Assembly: GCA_044227505.1 (NCBI GenBank)
Contig: JBGAWP010000006.1
Span: 1 to 64,000, forward strand
Direction of reading: 5' to 3'
Length of the DNA stretch: 64,000 nt
DNA from: UBA7236 sp044227505
GTDB taxonomy: Bacteria > Bacteroidota > Bacteroidia > Chitinophagales > BACL12
The notes under the pieces were generated by a model. It saw nothing but the letters and a program-made list of their open reading frames with translations. It was not told the DNA's origin and did not search any database. Positions 26,019 to 35,464 of the stretch are shown here, piece by piece (within the stretch, counting starts at the first letter, position 1; every line of letters begins with the position of its first letter). The position numbers were made by a program, and so were the translations under genes.

Positions 26019-27209
26019 TCAACTATTACCATCATCATGTTTAGTTTTATGCAGTTCATGGAGGTTTAAATTAAGCGAAATTCGAGCAACTGGATCCAAA
26101 GGATTTTGATTGCCTTGAGATGGTAACAGATAGGCAAAATCTAATCCAAAAGTATTATAGTGTATTCCTCCTCCCACAGTATAAAATTGTCGTCCTCCTT
26201 TTGTTGCATGTTCATAAAAATATCCTGTTCTTATAGCCAATTTATTATCGAACCAATATTCCAAACCTGTTGAGATGGTTACTTCATGAATCTCTTCGGT
26301 AAATCCATCAGGAGCATCACTGAAGGAATTAAATATACCGCTTAAAACTGTTTGTTCTCTAAAATCCGGAATTCCATTTTGAGGTTCGATATCTGAAGTA
26401 TCCGGTGTTGGGACCATCAATTTGTTTAAGTCAATTGCAAAAGATAATTTGTTAAATTCGTTCAAGTTTACCTGGTAAGAAGTCCCGATTGCAAGATTAG
26501 TTGGTAAATAATCTTTTTCTATGCTGGATGTATAGATGATCTTATTTCCAATATTCGAAACGTTTATTCCTATACCTAATTCGGAATCTTTATTAAATAT
26601 TTCAAATTTGTTTGAATTAAAAAGGGAAATATCAGATGCAATTCCCTGTGCAGGTTTTATTTGTACACCACTAGCCGCATACGCTTCCGGAATATTTGTA
26701 TACAAATATTTCAAATTCAAACCCACGGAAATATTTTCAAATACTTTTCTTGCACATCCCACATCAAATGCGAATTCTCTGGTGTGAAAATCATTTAATG
26801 TTCCGGTTCCTGTGAGAGCAACTTTACCCAATGAAAAATATCGGGCAGATAAGGTGACAACATTTTTGTCATTTAATTTCTGATATCCATATACAGAAGC
26901 CAAAAAAGGATTTGAATTCAAACCGCTCCGAAAATGAACATAGTTTACAGAAACTGCTGAAGGGTGATCATCATTGATGAACCCAAGTTTTGAAGTATTC
27001 CAATAAATGGAATTTACGTCCGGTGTAGTTGCAATTCCAACATCTCCCATTCCAGCTGAACGAGCATCAGGAGTTATTCTTAAAAAAGGTACAGTGGTGG
27101 TTACTGTATTTAGATAATCACTTAAATTTCCATTTCCCAAAGTGATCTGCGATTGAAGCGAATTGTTCACTAAAATTGCCGAAAATACAATTGCAATAAT
27201 TTTATACAT
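26019..27209 (-). CDS. porV: PorV/LptO family outer-membrane protein (second paralogue)
   Basis: A 396-residue outer-membrane barrel of the PorV family. After the signal peptide it has TTTVPFLRITPDARSAGMGDVGIATTP in short form: the hallmark PDARSAGMGD block near residues 45-60, then a barrel ending ARISLNLNLHEL. PorV carries cargo between the type IX translocon and PorU, which removes the sorting domain. It is clearly paralogous to the 405-residue protein encoded just upstream (27534-28751), sharing the same start block, GLNLKYLYxN and GIPDFxEQ segments. The extra copy may be a specialised shuttle, but which copy is the functional PorV cannot be told from sequence alone. Confidence 0.8.
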   Translation of the reverse strand: MYKIIAIVFSAILVNNSLQSQITLGNGNLSDYLNTVTTTVPFLRITPDARSAGMGDVGIATTPDVNSIYWNTSKLGFINDDHPSAVSVNYVHFRSGLNSNPFLASVYGYQKLNDKNVVTLSARYFSLGKVALTGTGTLNDFHTREFAFDVGCARKVFENISVGLNLKYLYTNIPEAYAASGVQIKPAQGIASDISLFNSNKFEIFNKDSELGIGINVSNIGNKIIYTSSIEKDYLPTNLAIGTSYQVNLNEFNKLSFAIDLNKLMVPTPDTSDIEPQNGIPDFREQTVLSGIFNSFSDAPDGFTEEIHEVTISTGLEYWFDNKLAIRTGYFYEHATKGGRQFYTVGGGIHYNTFGLDFAYLLPSQGNQNPLDPVARISLNLNLHELHKTKHDDGNS

Positions 27210-27299
27210 AGGTGTTTTTTTGGAGTAATTAAAACATAATAAAATAACGATTTGAATCAGGTTTTATTATTACTTTCTGAAATCCCAATTCCCACCCCG

Positions 27300-27475
27300 C
27301 AATCATAAACTCCTATCCCGCTGGGATACCTCCTCACTCCTTTCCCGAACGGAATACTCCTCACTCCTTTCTCCTCACACCTTTCCCGAAGGGAATACTC
27401 CTCACTCCTCACTCCTTTCTCCTTTCTCCTCACTCCTTTCCCGAAGGGAATTCTCCTTTACTCCTCTCTCCTTTT
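27300..27475 (-). repeat. Pyrimidine-rich repeat with TCCCGAAGGGAA palindromes
   Basis: On the plus strand tandem CTCCTCACTCCTTTCTCC words alternate with TCCCGAAGGGAA, TCCCGAACGGAA and ATCCCGCTGGGAT. Read on the minus strand it is the same family as 17660-17780 and likewise begins just after a terminator. It fills the 27210-27533 gap between the two porV genes. Confidence 0.7.
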
Positions 27476-27479
27476 CCTC

Positions 27480-27510
27480 AAAAAAAAGGCGACCCTAAAA
27501 AGATCGCCTT
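27480..27510 (-). terminator. Rho-independent terminator after porV
   Basis: On the minus strand stem AAGGCGATC / GGTCGCCTT (one mismatch) with a T-rich loop and a T run, 24 nt after the stop at 27534. Confidence 0.8.
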
Positions 27511-27533
27511 GTAATAAAATGCGTTTATTTAAA

Positions 27534-28751
27534 TTATCCATCAGCACCTTCATCATCTCCGCCGCCGCCTTCTGCCTGAAGAGCATCAAGATTAAACATT
27601 AAAGTAAAACGAAGCGTATTGTCTAATGGATTTTGATTGTTTGATGTTGGAACCAGATAAGAGAAATCAAGTCCGAATACATTGTAACGCAATCCTAAAC
27701 CAACCGTAAAGAATTGGCGACCACCTTTAGTTGCGTGCTCATAAAAATAGCCTGTGCGCACTGCAAATTTATTATCGTACCAATATTCTAAACCGGTAGA
27801 AATTATTACTTCATGTAATTCTTCACTGAACCCATTTGGAGCATCTCCAAAAGAACTGAACATTCCGCTAACCACACCTTGTTCTTTAAAATCAGGAATT
27901 CCGTTCTGAGGATCCGAATCGGCAGAGTCTGGTGTAGGAACCATTAATTTATTAAGATCAACTGCAAGGGTAAGTTTATTATAATCGTCGAAATGCACTC
28001 CGTAGGAAGCGCCAATACCAAGATTAGTCGGGATATAATCCTTTTCTATACTGGAAGTATAAGTGATCTTATTTCCGATATTGGAAATATTTAAACCCAG
28101 ACCTAATTCAGAATCTTTTCCGCTGGTTTTAAACTCGTTGGTATAAAACATGGATATATCTGCTGCAACACCTTGAGCAGGTTTAATTTCCACCCCATTA
28201 ACCACTTGACCTGTAGCGAGATTGGAATATAAATATTTCAAATTGAGTCCTGCTGCGAAATTATCGGTCAGTTTTCTGGAATACGCCACATCAAAGGCAA
28301 ATTCGTTGGGTCGGAAATCCTGTAAAACATTTCCGGAATTATCGGTAAAAGTGATGGTCCCCAGTGAAAAATATCGGAGCGAGGCGCTTAAAGCAGACAG
28401 TTCATCTACCTTCCAATAGCCATTCAAATAGGCGAGGTAGATATCATTAACAAGGTTTTTTAACCAGGGAGTGTAAGTAATGGAAAGTCCTGAAGGATGC
28501 TCATCGTCAATAAAAACAAGTTTTGAGGCATTCCAAAATATGGAGTTCGCATCCGGGGAGATCGCGATACCCACATCCGCCATACCGCCGGAACGCGCAT
28601 CAGGCGCTATTCTTAAGAATGGAACAGCTGTGGTAACTGTATTTAAATAATCATCCCCGGTACCGGTACCTAAGGTGATTTGGGATTGAAGGGTAGTTGA
28701 AAGTGTGATCACAGAGACAACCAACATCGAAAATTTCTGAATTGTAAACAT
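27534..28751 (-). CDS. porV: PorV/LptO outer-membrane protein of the type IX system
   Basis: A 405-residue outer-membrane barrel with signal peptide (ends LQSQ) and the PorV hallmark block PDARSGGMADVGIA near residue 52, followed by NSIFWNASKL. The barrel ends in RFTLMFNLDAL, then an acidic Gly/Asp tail (GGGDDEGADG) that is unusual. PorV binds cargo sorting domains and delivers them to the PorU sortase. It lies directly downstream of porU on the same strand with a 55-bp gap, the same gene pairing as in other gliding Bacteroidota, so this copy is the best candidate for the canonical PorV. Confidence 0.9.
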   Translation of the reverse strand: MFTIQKFSMLVVSVITLSTTLQSQITLGTGTGDDYLNTVTTAVPFLRIAPDARSGGMADVGIAISPDANSIFWNASKLVFIDDEHPSGLSITYTPWLKNLVNDIYLAYLNGYWKVDELSALSASLRYFSLGTITFTDNSGNVLQDFRPNEFAFDVAYSRKLTDNFAAGLNLKYLYSNLATGQVVNGVEIKPAQGVAADISMFYTNEFKTSGKDSELGLGLNISNIGNKITYTSSIEKDYIPTNLGIGASYGVHFDDYNKLTLAVDLNKLMVPTPDSADSDPQNGIPDFKEQGVVSGMFSSFGDAPNGFSEELHEVIISTGLEYWYDNKFAVRTGYFYEHATKGGRQFFTVGLGLRYNVFGLDFSYLVPTSNNQNPLDNTLRFTLMFNLDALQAEGGGGDDEGADG

Positions 28752-28774
28752 AAGTTCTGTTAAAATTGGGAATG

Positions 28775-28782
28775 CAAAAATA
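28775..28782 (-). promoter_or_regulatory. -7 promoter element before porV
   Basis: TATTTTTG on the minus strand, 23 nt before the porV ATG (28751), fits TAnnTTTG. The -33 element is not clear. Confidence 0.35.
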
Positions 28783-28806
28783 AAGAATTCTATAACGAGG
28801 GAAAAA

Positions 28807-31800
28807 TCATTTTAGTATTACAAGTTTTTGAAACTCGTTAGCTTTTGAATTGTCGCTCCCTGCTTTTACGGTTAATTTGTAAATATAAACACCTTTTCCA
28901 ATATTATCACCATACTCGTCAAGACCATCCCACTCTATATTGTCTACCCGATATCCATCAGTGGAGACCTGTTGTTCCAAAGTTTTTATTCTTTTCCCGC
29001 TCACCGTAAAAATTTCCACTTTTACATCCAAAATATCTCCCGGACGATTGTGTTCAAACCAGAAAGAGGTGTTTGTGGTGAAGGGATTCGGGTAGTTTAA
29101 AACATGACTCAAGGCAAGATCGGCGGTTTCGGCAACCACAAACTCTGTATAACCCTCCCCTGAATTATTATAAACATCCCAGGCCTTAACCATTACAGTA
29201 TGACGCCCTTCAGAAATGTCGGCTAAAGGATAAGATACCGTCCCGCTTTGATATTCATCTAGTTCTGCCTCATAATAATCGTTGAGTTTTAGCATGGTTT
29301 GCTGGTCATCGTCCAAAGTTGCGGTAATGTCGTGTCCAATTGCATTTCCGAGTGCATTGATACCGTTAAGGTCGTTCAGTTTTATCAATAAAGTAGGATC
29401 CTCATCGGTAAGTCCACCAAAAACAAAGGTTTCATCATTCATAAAAACATCAACAACAGGACCTTCAGTATCCTCAGGTGCGTCATCGGCTGTTCCGCCA
29501 ATGATCACATTGAAATCAGCGCCGTTTGCATCTTCCAGGCCATTATCGGCATAATAACTCAATTTTCCGTTTCCATAAGTGTAAGAAATATCCTTTGGCA
29601 CTATAAAAGTGTAGGTGAATTCACCATTTATCACACTTGCTTTTCCTTTATACAATGCATTTTTCTGTAATTCAAAAGAGAATGGTTGACTTGGTCCGAA
29701 TCCTACACCGGAAAATGTAGGGTCGTTTACCAATGTATTTATCGTAACAGGTTTATCATAAACGGCTGGATAAACTATACCATTAAAGGAAGTCATTTTT
29801 ACTCCGGTTTCATCATTTATCTGGCCGGTGATAGTTACTTTATCCAATGCTTTTAATGTATCGGTATAGGAAATGATCGGATAGGTATTTACAGTTGTTG
29901 TTTTAACACTGTATTTAGGATAATTAAGCACTAATGCAGGATCGCCCAGTAAAATAAATTTCCTGTTATTTTTTGGATCAGTGGTCACGGCATTTTTTCC
30001 TTCCCTCACAGCATCACCCAATGCAGGATATTTTCCATCAATTGGTAAAAATAAATGTTCAAGAAAATTACTGTTGAGATCGTAATTTGCAGCAGCGTAA
30101 ACTAAACGCACTGTTGTAACTAATGCAATTGCACCACCACGCGGATTTAAAAGTGTTAATTCACCGGCAGATTGTCGGTCAGGATTATCATAACGCGAAA
30201 AAGAACATGTAGCAGTTATAAATAATGGAAGTTTGTCGTAATTGTCAAATCCATTAATATCATCCACCCCTAAAACCCTTTCCTGTGCCCAGTTCTGTTC
30301 GTTTCCATGTCCAAGATAATTCATAACAAAGGCGCCCGAAAACATACGATTTGAAATGGCAGTTTCCACTTCCGGATATCGTTCACCACCTGCACCCGGA
30401 ATTTGCTGATAAGAATCAAAATATATTTTATCGATATTATAGATCGGATAATTATCTTCTAAATATTGTGCCAGCAGATCAGCATCTTCAACATGGGTAT
30501 TATAATCTTCATCATCGGCAATAAAACAAAAAGAATTTCTCCAGCTTCCTAACGATTCAACAGATTTATAGTGCATTATTTTATCTACCATTTCTGTTGC
30601 TTCTTCAGCTGTAATTACTGGAAGTCTTCCAACACCAATATCAAGTTTTTCGGATGTTTCTTCAATATTATCTCCTTCACTCAGATCTAAAAATCCAAAA
30701 TAATCATCCGTGCCATAAGAAACACCGCGAGCAAGTGATTCATTACTTTCATAATTCGGGATCTTTAATGTGTTTTTATCTGCATCAAACATAATATATC
30801 GGTAGTCAAATGATGCATCACCAAATAATAATAAATATTGTGGCATTAAATTTTCATCTCCTGCAGCACGCGTATAAAACATGCGCATAAGGTCGCGAAT
30901 TGCAGATATGTCCTGTGCACCGGAAGAAAATTCATTATATAATTGATAAATATTCACCACCAATGTATCTAATCCATGTGTATCATGATGATAGGCTGCA
31001 AGCCTGCGCGCTTCACTTAAAAATGCAGGATGCGAAACGATCACATAATCAGGTGCAAGGGTTAGATCGTGAAGATCCTGATTTGATACTTCGCCTTCAT
31101 AATTTAAATCAGCGGAAGAAAATGCATCGTCTGCATAAAAGGCGATAAATTGATTTAAACTATCTGAATTTAAAATAAAGGTGATGTCGGAACCTGATAT
31201 TGTATATTCTTGATTTTTTACATTGATGCGATCTGTCACATCCCATATTAAAATTCCGTTATCTGCATCCAAAATATATTTCGTGATATTTCCCGGTGCA
31301 ACAGTTCTAGAATCTCTGAAATATAATTGTGCATTGTTATATTTTAAGTTTGACCGTCCTAATAATTCTATATAATTTAACCAGGCGGTTGATGCACTGG
31401 AACCGGTGAATTTTACATTCATATTAAAACTGGAACCAGGCGCTGTAAATGCTGTCTCTATTCCGGCTTCTATTGCATAAGTTTCTGTAAATCCACTCAC
31501 CAGAAGTGGAATAATGCACGTGGCGGGAATAACCGTTGTATTGGCGGTGTAATTTAAAGCGATTGTGCCTACAGGACTTGCCCCTGCTGCTTTTGAGCGG
31601 ATGGTCATTGGTTCTCCCGTTATGAGATCAGGAAAGCTAAAAGAATAATTTCTTTCTGGAGTATATGCATCAATTACATCTCCGTACCATGTTCTTCCTG
31701 AACTAATTAAATTTATTTTATCAATGTCGACAAACGACATAATATCATAACTTGATGTACTGATATTTTCTGCGGGAAGTGAGGTTTGATCCTCAATAAA

Positions 31801-32712
31801 TTTTCCTGTGCCCATGTCAGGAGAAATAAAATAATAGGTCTTATCAGAATAGATATTATTCTTATGCGAAAATACTTTTGTGGTTTCATTATAATACCAG
31901 CGATGAGGAGCCTGGCCATAAAATAAAATATAATCTCCATCCTCCAAAAAATCGTTGCCATTTGCATCGAATTTATAAATGGCATTTTCCTGAATATCGT
32001 CATAACGGAATATTGCGTTCGACTCAGGCAACATTCCTCCGCCGTTTCCAAAAATGCCAAGCGTAGAAAAATTTATAGCTCCTGATAGACCATTCGCATT
32101 TAACCAACTTCTGTCTATCTTAAAAATACCTTCTTTGGTGATGCTGAATTTATGCCAGGTACCTGCAGATAACTTTGAGTGATCAGTAAAATCAGTTACA
32201 TCGGATATTTTGTAGTTATTGGTATTGGATATTATATTTATTACTAAAGTAAAACTCACCAATTTTTCAATCGAACCTGTAAATTTATTTTTTCTCAGGG
32301 GAACAAATTGTACATCGAGTTGTGCTTTATTTTTTGCAAATCCAATACTGTGTTCTATCAGTATCTGATCGTTGAAATTGTGTTTATTTTTTTCGTTTAT
32401 TTTTCCGGTATTTGATCCATTTGTAACTACTTCAAAAACTGCATTTTCAATCGTCACCGTTACTGTACCTTCCTGTCTTATCGCAAAAGATTCTGCAAAA
32501 ACCGGCAACATTTCATCATTTTTAAATCGAAAAGAAGCGCCATCAAATTGAAGCGCCTCCATTTTTTTTGTGTCATCGTAGGAAAAAATACGCGGGGTTT
32601 CTGACCAATTAAGGGTTCGATCCACCGAAAATTGTTCACCGGCTAATACTTCAAAGGAAAATAAACACGTTAAAATTGCAGTCAGAATAAGCCGGTTCCT
32701 TTTGTTATACAT
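28807..32712 (-). CDS. porU: PorU type IX secretion sortase
   Basis: A 1301-residue exported protein matching PorU, the gingipain-like (C25) protease that cuts off cargo sorting domains and links cargo to lipopolysaccharide. Signal peptide to about residue 24. The central C25 domain has GHGNEQNW, giving the catalytic His, and ITATCSFSRYDNPD, giving the catalytic Cys, in the right order. A Ig-like stretch follows (TEGPVVDVFMND), and the C-terminus (LNYPNPFTTNTSFWFEH ... GVYIYKLTVKAG) is itself a sorting domain, as in known PorU. It is transcribed toward porV and diverges from the porP/sprF-like gene 41 bp away. Confidence 0.93.
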   Translation of the reverse strand: MYNKRNRLILTAILTCLFSFEVLAGEQFSVDRTLNWSETPRIFSYDDTKKMEALQFDGASFRFKNDEMLPVFAESFAIRQEGTVTVTIENAVFEVVTNGSNTGKINEKNKHNFNDQILIEHSIGFAKNKAQLDVQFVPLRKNKFTGSIEKLVSFTLVINIISNTNNYKISDVTDFTDHSKLSAGTWHKFSITKEGIFKIDRSWLNANGLSGAINFSTLGIFGNGGGMLPESNAIFRYDDIQENAIYKFDANGNDFLEDGDYILFYGQAPHRWYYNETTKVFSHKNNIYSDKTYYFISPDMGTGKFIEDQTSLPAENISTSSYDIMSFVDIDKINLISSGRTWYGDVIDAYTPERNYSFSFPDLITGEPMTIRSKAAGASPVGTIALNYTANTTVIPATCIIPLLVSGFTETYAIEAGIETAFTAPGSSFNMNVKFTGSSASTAWLNYIELLGRSNLKYNNAQLYFRDSRTVAPGNITKYILDADNGILIWDVTDRINVKNQEYTISGSDITFILNSDSLNQFIAFYADDAFSSADLNYEGEVSNQDLHDLTLAPDYVIVSHPAFLSEARRLAAYHHDTHGLDTLVVNIYQLYNEFSSGAQDISAIRDLMRMFYTRAAGDENLMPQYLLLFGDASFDYRYIMFDADKNTLKIPNYESNESLARGVSYGTDDYFGFLDLSEGDNIEETSEKLDIGVGRLPVITAEEATEMVDKIMHYKSVESLGSWRNSFCFIADDEDYNTHVEDADLLAQYLEDNYPIYNIDKIYFDSYQQIPGAGGERYPEVETAISNRMFSGAFVMNYLGHGNEQNWAQERVLGVDDINGFDNYDKLPLFITATCSFSRYDNPDRQSAGELTLLNPRGGAIALVTTVRLVYAAANYDLNSNFLEHLFLPIDGKYPALGDAVREGKNAVTTDPKNNRKFILLGDPALVLNYPKYSVKTTTVNTYPIISYTDTLKALDKVTITGQINDETGVKMTSFNGIVYPAVYDKPVTINTLVNDPTFSGVGFGPSQPFSFELQKNALYKGKASVINGEFTYTFIVPKDISYTYGNGKLSYYADNGLEDANGADFNVIIGGTADDAPEDTEGPVVDVFMNDETFVFGGLTDEDPTLLIKLNDLNGINALGNAIGHDITATLDDDQQTMLKLNDYYEAELDEYQSGTVSYPLADISEGRHTVMVKAWDVYNNSGEGYTEFVVAETADLALSHVLNYPNPFTTNTSFWFEHNRPGDILDVKVEIFTVSGKRIKTLEQQVSTDGYRVDNIEWDGLDEYGDNIGKGVYIYKLTVKAGSDNSKANEFQKLVILK

Positions 32713-32753
32713 TTGTGATCCTGTTATGGAGTTAGTGAATTCAATTTTTCAAA

Positions 32754-33824
32754 GTGTCAGTAAAACGCAAATATCCCTATAATATTGCCATTCTCAGGTC
32801 ATTTTTGGCGAATAGGCGATATTTTATTGTAAGTCATATTTTTTCCTTTTTGTTCATTTTGCAACAACTTTCCTTACATGCTCAGGATCTGCGCTTTAGT
32901 CAATGGCATGCATCCGAAACTTATGTTAACCCCGCTTTTGCAGGTGCGTATAGTCAACCCCGAATCATTTTAAACTTTCGCGATCAGTGGCCTGATATGC
33001 CTCAAACCTATATTTCTTACCGCGCAGCATATGATGGATATATCAATGCAATAAGCAGTGGAATAGGTGTTTTTGCTTATCAGGACAATCAGGGCGACGG
33101 AGCATTGCAAGCTACCACAATTGGCATGCAATATATGTATCAGGCAAGGCTTTCGGAGAATTGGGCACTAAATTTCGGGATGCAATTGAGTTATTTGCAA
33201 TACAGGTTGAATTGGGCCGATCTGCAGTTTTACGACCAGATAAATTTGTTGTATGGCTTCAACGATGCACTCGGGAACCCCAATTTTACCCTGGAAGCCG
33301 CTCCCACTGTGCTTTCTGACGCATCCATCGATTTGGGTGCGGGGGTGTTGTTATACAGCAATAACCTGTATGTAGGATTTTCCGCATCACATCTGACACA
33401 ACCAACCATCAGCTTTTATGGAGATAACTCCAGTGTAATACCCGTAAGTATTTCAGGGCAGACAGGTGTTTTTATCCAGGGACCAAAGAAAAAAAATCCA
33501 CTTATCGTAAATCCATTTGCTCTTTACACCAATCAGGCAGGATTTCAGCAGATTCAGGCAGGTTTATATGTAAAAAAAGGAATTATTTTAACGGGATTGT
33601 TCTTTAAACACAATACTTCAAATCTAAGCGACGTTGTTGTATGCGCGGGTTTATCGAAAGGATTGGTGAAGTTTGCTTACAGTTATGATATAGCAATTGG
33701 CGATTTAGCAGGGCTCAGTGGAGGTGCTCATGAATTGTCGCTGATGTTCAGTTTTAAGGAAAACAGCAAACGGACAAAAAAAAATAGCCAAAAAAGTATG
33801 CTCGATTGCCCCTCAGTGCTATGA
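32754..33824 (+). CDS. PorP/SprF family type IX membrane protein
   Basis: A 356-residue outer-membrane barrel of the PorP/SprF family: QDLRFSQWHASETYVNPAFAGAY directly after the signal peptide is the family hallmark (short form FSQ...NPAFAG), followed by RxQWP (FRDQWPDMPQTY). SprF/PorP proteins act with particular cargo such as SprB or with PorE in the translocon. No ATG precedes the signal peptide. The start is GTG at 32754 or TTG at 32805, and the latter gives a more ordinary signal length. A perfect TACATTTG (32708-32715) lies upstream, inside the porU start region. A PorP-like gene next to porU and gldJ supports a type IX role. Confidence 0.85.
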   Translation: MSVKRKYPYNIAILRSFLANRRYFIVSHIFSFLFILQQLSLHAQDLRFSQWHASETYVNPAFAGAYSQPRIILNFRDQWPDMPQTYISYRAAYDGYINAISSGIGVFAYQDNQGDGALQATTIGMQYMYQARLSENWALNFGMQLSYLQYRLNWADLQFYDQINLLYGFNDALGNPNFTLEAAPTVLSDASIDLGAGVLLYSNNLYVGFSASHLTQPTISFYGDNSSVIPVSISGQTGVFIQGPKKKNPLIVNPFALYTNQAGFQQIQAGLYVKKGIILTGLFFKHNTSNLSDVVVCAGLSKGLVKFAYSYDIAIGDLAGLSGGAHELSLMFSFKENSKRTKKNSQKSMLDCPSVL

Positions 33825-33842
33825 ATGTAAAAATAAGTTTTA

Positions 33843-33850
33843 TACATTTG
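33843..33850 (+). promoter_or_regulatory. -7 promoter element of gldJ
   Basis: Perfect TACATTTG, 26 nt before the gldJ ATG (33877). A TATG 19 bp upstream is a weak -33 candidate. Confidence 0.5.
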
Positions 33851-33876
33851 CGTTAACTCTGTAAAAAGATCAAAGT

Positions 33877-35400
33877 ATGAAAAGAAAACTTCAGCCTGCA
33901 ATTGTATTTTCAATTGTAGTTATTGTGCTCGCATTTTCTACTTCCTGTAAGAAAAGGTCGTCGGTTACTAATTTTAAGTACAACGATGCCAAATGGGGGG
34001 GATTTGAAGCACACAAATTCGCAGGACAAGCCACAGGACCTAATCTTGTGCTCGTTCAGGGTGGAACATTCACCCAAGGTTGGTCTGAACAGGATGTAAC
34101 CTTCGAATATAACAATATTGCCCGCAGGGTAACGGTTTCGTCGTTTTATATCGATGAAACGGAGATCTCGAACCTGCAATACCGCGAATACGTTTATTGG
34201 GTTACTAAGCAGTTCCCCGATTTCCCGGAAGTGATCAAGAATTCACTACCCGATACATTAGTTTGGCGCGAAGAACTTTCCTTTAATGAGCCTTATGTGC
34301 AGTATTATCTGCGTCACCCATCTTATCAAAACTACCCTGTTGTAGGGGTTTCCTGGTTACAGGCAACTGAATTTTGTAAATGGAGAAGCGATCGCGTAAA
34401 CGAAATGATACTTGCCCAGAAAAAATACATCGACGTAAATACAATGGGAACCGGTGAAGATAACTTCACAGGCGAAACATATATGACCGGACAATATACA
34501 ACCGGTATCAAAAAAGGTAAAAAAGATTACAGCCCTTATGCTACTGACCCGAAAATGGGAAGAACAGTGCGTATGGAAGATGGAATCATTATGCCTGATT
34601 ACCGTTTGCCGACAGAAGCAGAATGGGAATATGCCGCTCTTGGTTTAGTAGGAAACAGAGTTCCGGGCAATGAGATGATATCTGACAGAAGGATCTATCC
34701 ATGGGATGGAACCTCACTTCGTCAGCCTTCTGCAAAAGAAAAATGGGCTCAGGGTAAAATGCTTGCAAACTACAAACGCGGTCGAGGTGACTATGCGGGT
34801 ATAGCAGGTAAATTAAATGATAATGCGATCATCACTTCTCCGGTTTATTCATTTATGCCGAACGATTATGGTGTATATAATATGGCAGGAAACGTGAACG
34901 AATGGGTTGCCGATGTTTATCGTGCCGTAACCTATGCTGATATGGAAGATCTCAATCCTTATCGCGGAAACGAATATCAGGTGCGTGATCTTGATGAAGA
35001 TTCTTATCCTTTATTGGATTCATTGGGTAGAATTAAATACCGCCCTGTGAAAGATGAGGAATCTGTAAACCGCAGAAATTATAAAAAAGGATATGTTGTT
35101 GATTATCTGGATGGTGACTCTACTTCAAGTGTTACTTATGAGTATGGTAAGTCAACTTTGATCAGCGACAATGCGAGAGTATATAAAGGTGGTTCTTGGG
35201 CTGATGAAGCTTTCTGGTGTTCACCTGGTTCACGTCGATATTTGGAGGAAGATCTGTCAACTGCAACAATTGGTTTCCGTTGTGCAATGATTCGTTTAGG
35301 TGGAGATGTTGACAATGAAACAAAAGGTGGTAATCACTTTAAGAAAACTAAAAAACAAAAGAAAGTGAACAAGACCGACAGAAACATGAATAAATTCTGA
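33877..35400 (+). CDS. gldJ: Gliding motility lipoprotein GldJ
   Basis: A 507-residue lipoprotein (lipobox FSTSC near residue 24) with an SUMF1/formylglycine-enzyme-like domain: LVLVQGGTFTQG, FYIDETEISNLQYREY, NYPVVGVSWLQATEFCKWR, RLPTEAEWEYAA, GNVNEWVADVY, GGSWAD and GFRCAM. These blocks and the overall layout match GldJ, a lipoprotein needed for gliding and stability of the type IX machine; GldK, its paralogue, has a different spacing. The C-terminus is a Lys-rich tail. The order porV-porU-gldJ-murF matches known gliding Bacteroidota. A terminator separates it from murF. Confidence 0.88.
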   Translation: MKRKLQPAIVFSIVVIVLAFSTSCKKRSSVTNFKYNDAKWGGFEAHKFAGQATGPNLVLVQGGTFTQGWSEQDVTFEYNNIARRVTVSSFYIDETEISNLQYREYVYWVTKQFPDFPEVIKNSLPDTLVWREELSFNEPYVQYYLRHPSYQNYPVVGVSWLQATEFCKWRSDRVNEMILAQKKYIDVNTMGTGEDNFTGETYMTGQYTTGIKKGKKDYSPYATDPKMGRTVRMEDGIIMPDYRLPTEAEWEYAALGLVGNRVPGNEMISDRRIYPWDGTSLRQPSAKEKWAQGKMLANYKRGRGDYAGIAGKLNDNAIITSPVYSFMPNDYGVYNMAGNVNEWVADVYRAVTYADMEDLNPYRGNEYQVRDLDEDSYPLLDSLGRIKYRPVKDEESVNRRNYKKGYVVDYLDGDSTSSVTYEYGKSTLISDNARVYKGGSWADEAFWCSPGSRRYLEEDLSTATIGFRCAMIRLGGDVDNETKGGNHFKKTKKQKKVNKTDRNMNKF

Positions 35401-35418
35401 TCTGTTCGTAACTTATAG

Positions 35419-35452
35419 AAAAAGCCTTCCAGTTAAACGGAAGGCTTTTTTA
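35419..35452 (+). terminator. Rho-independent terminator after gldJ
   Basis: Stem AAAAGCCTTCC / GGAAGGCTTTT with an 8-nt loop and a T run, 19 nt after the gldJ stop. Confidence 0.9.
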
Positions 35453-35464
35453 TTTTTACTCTTT

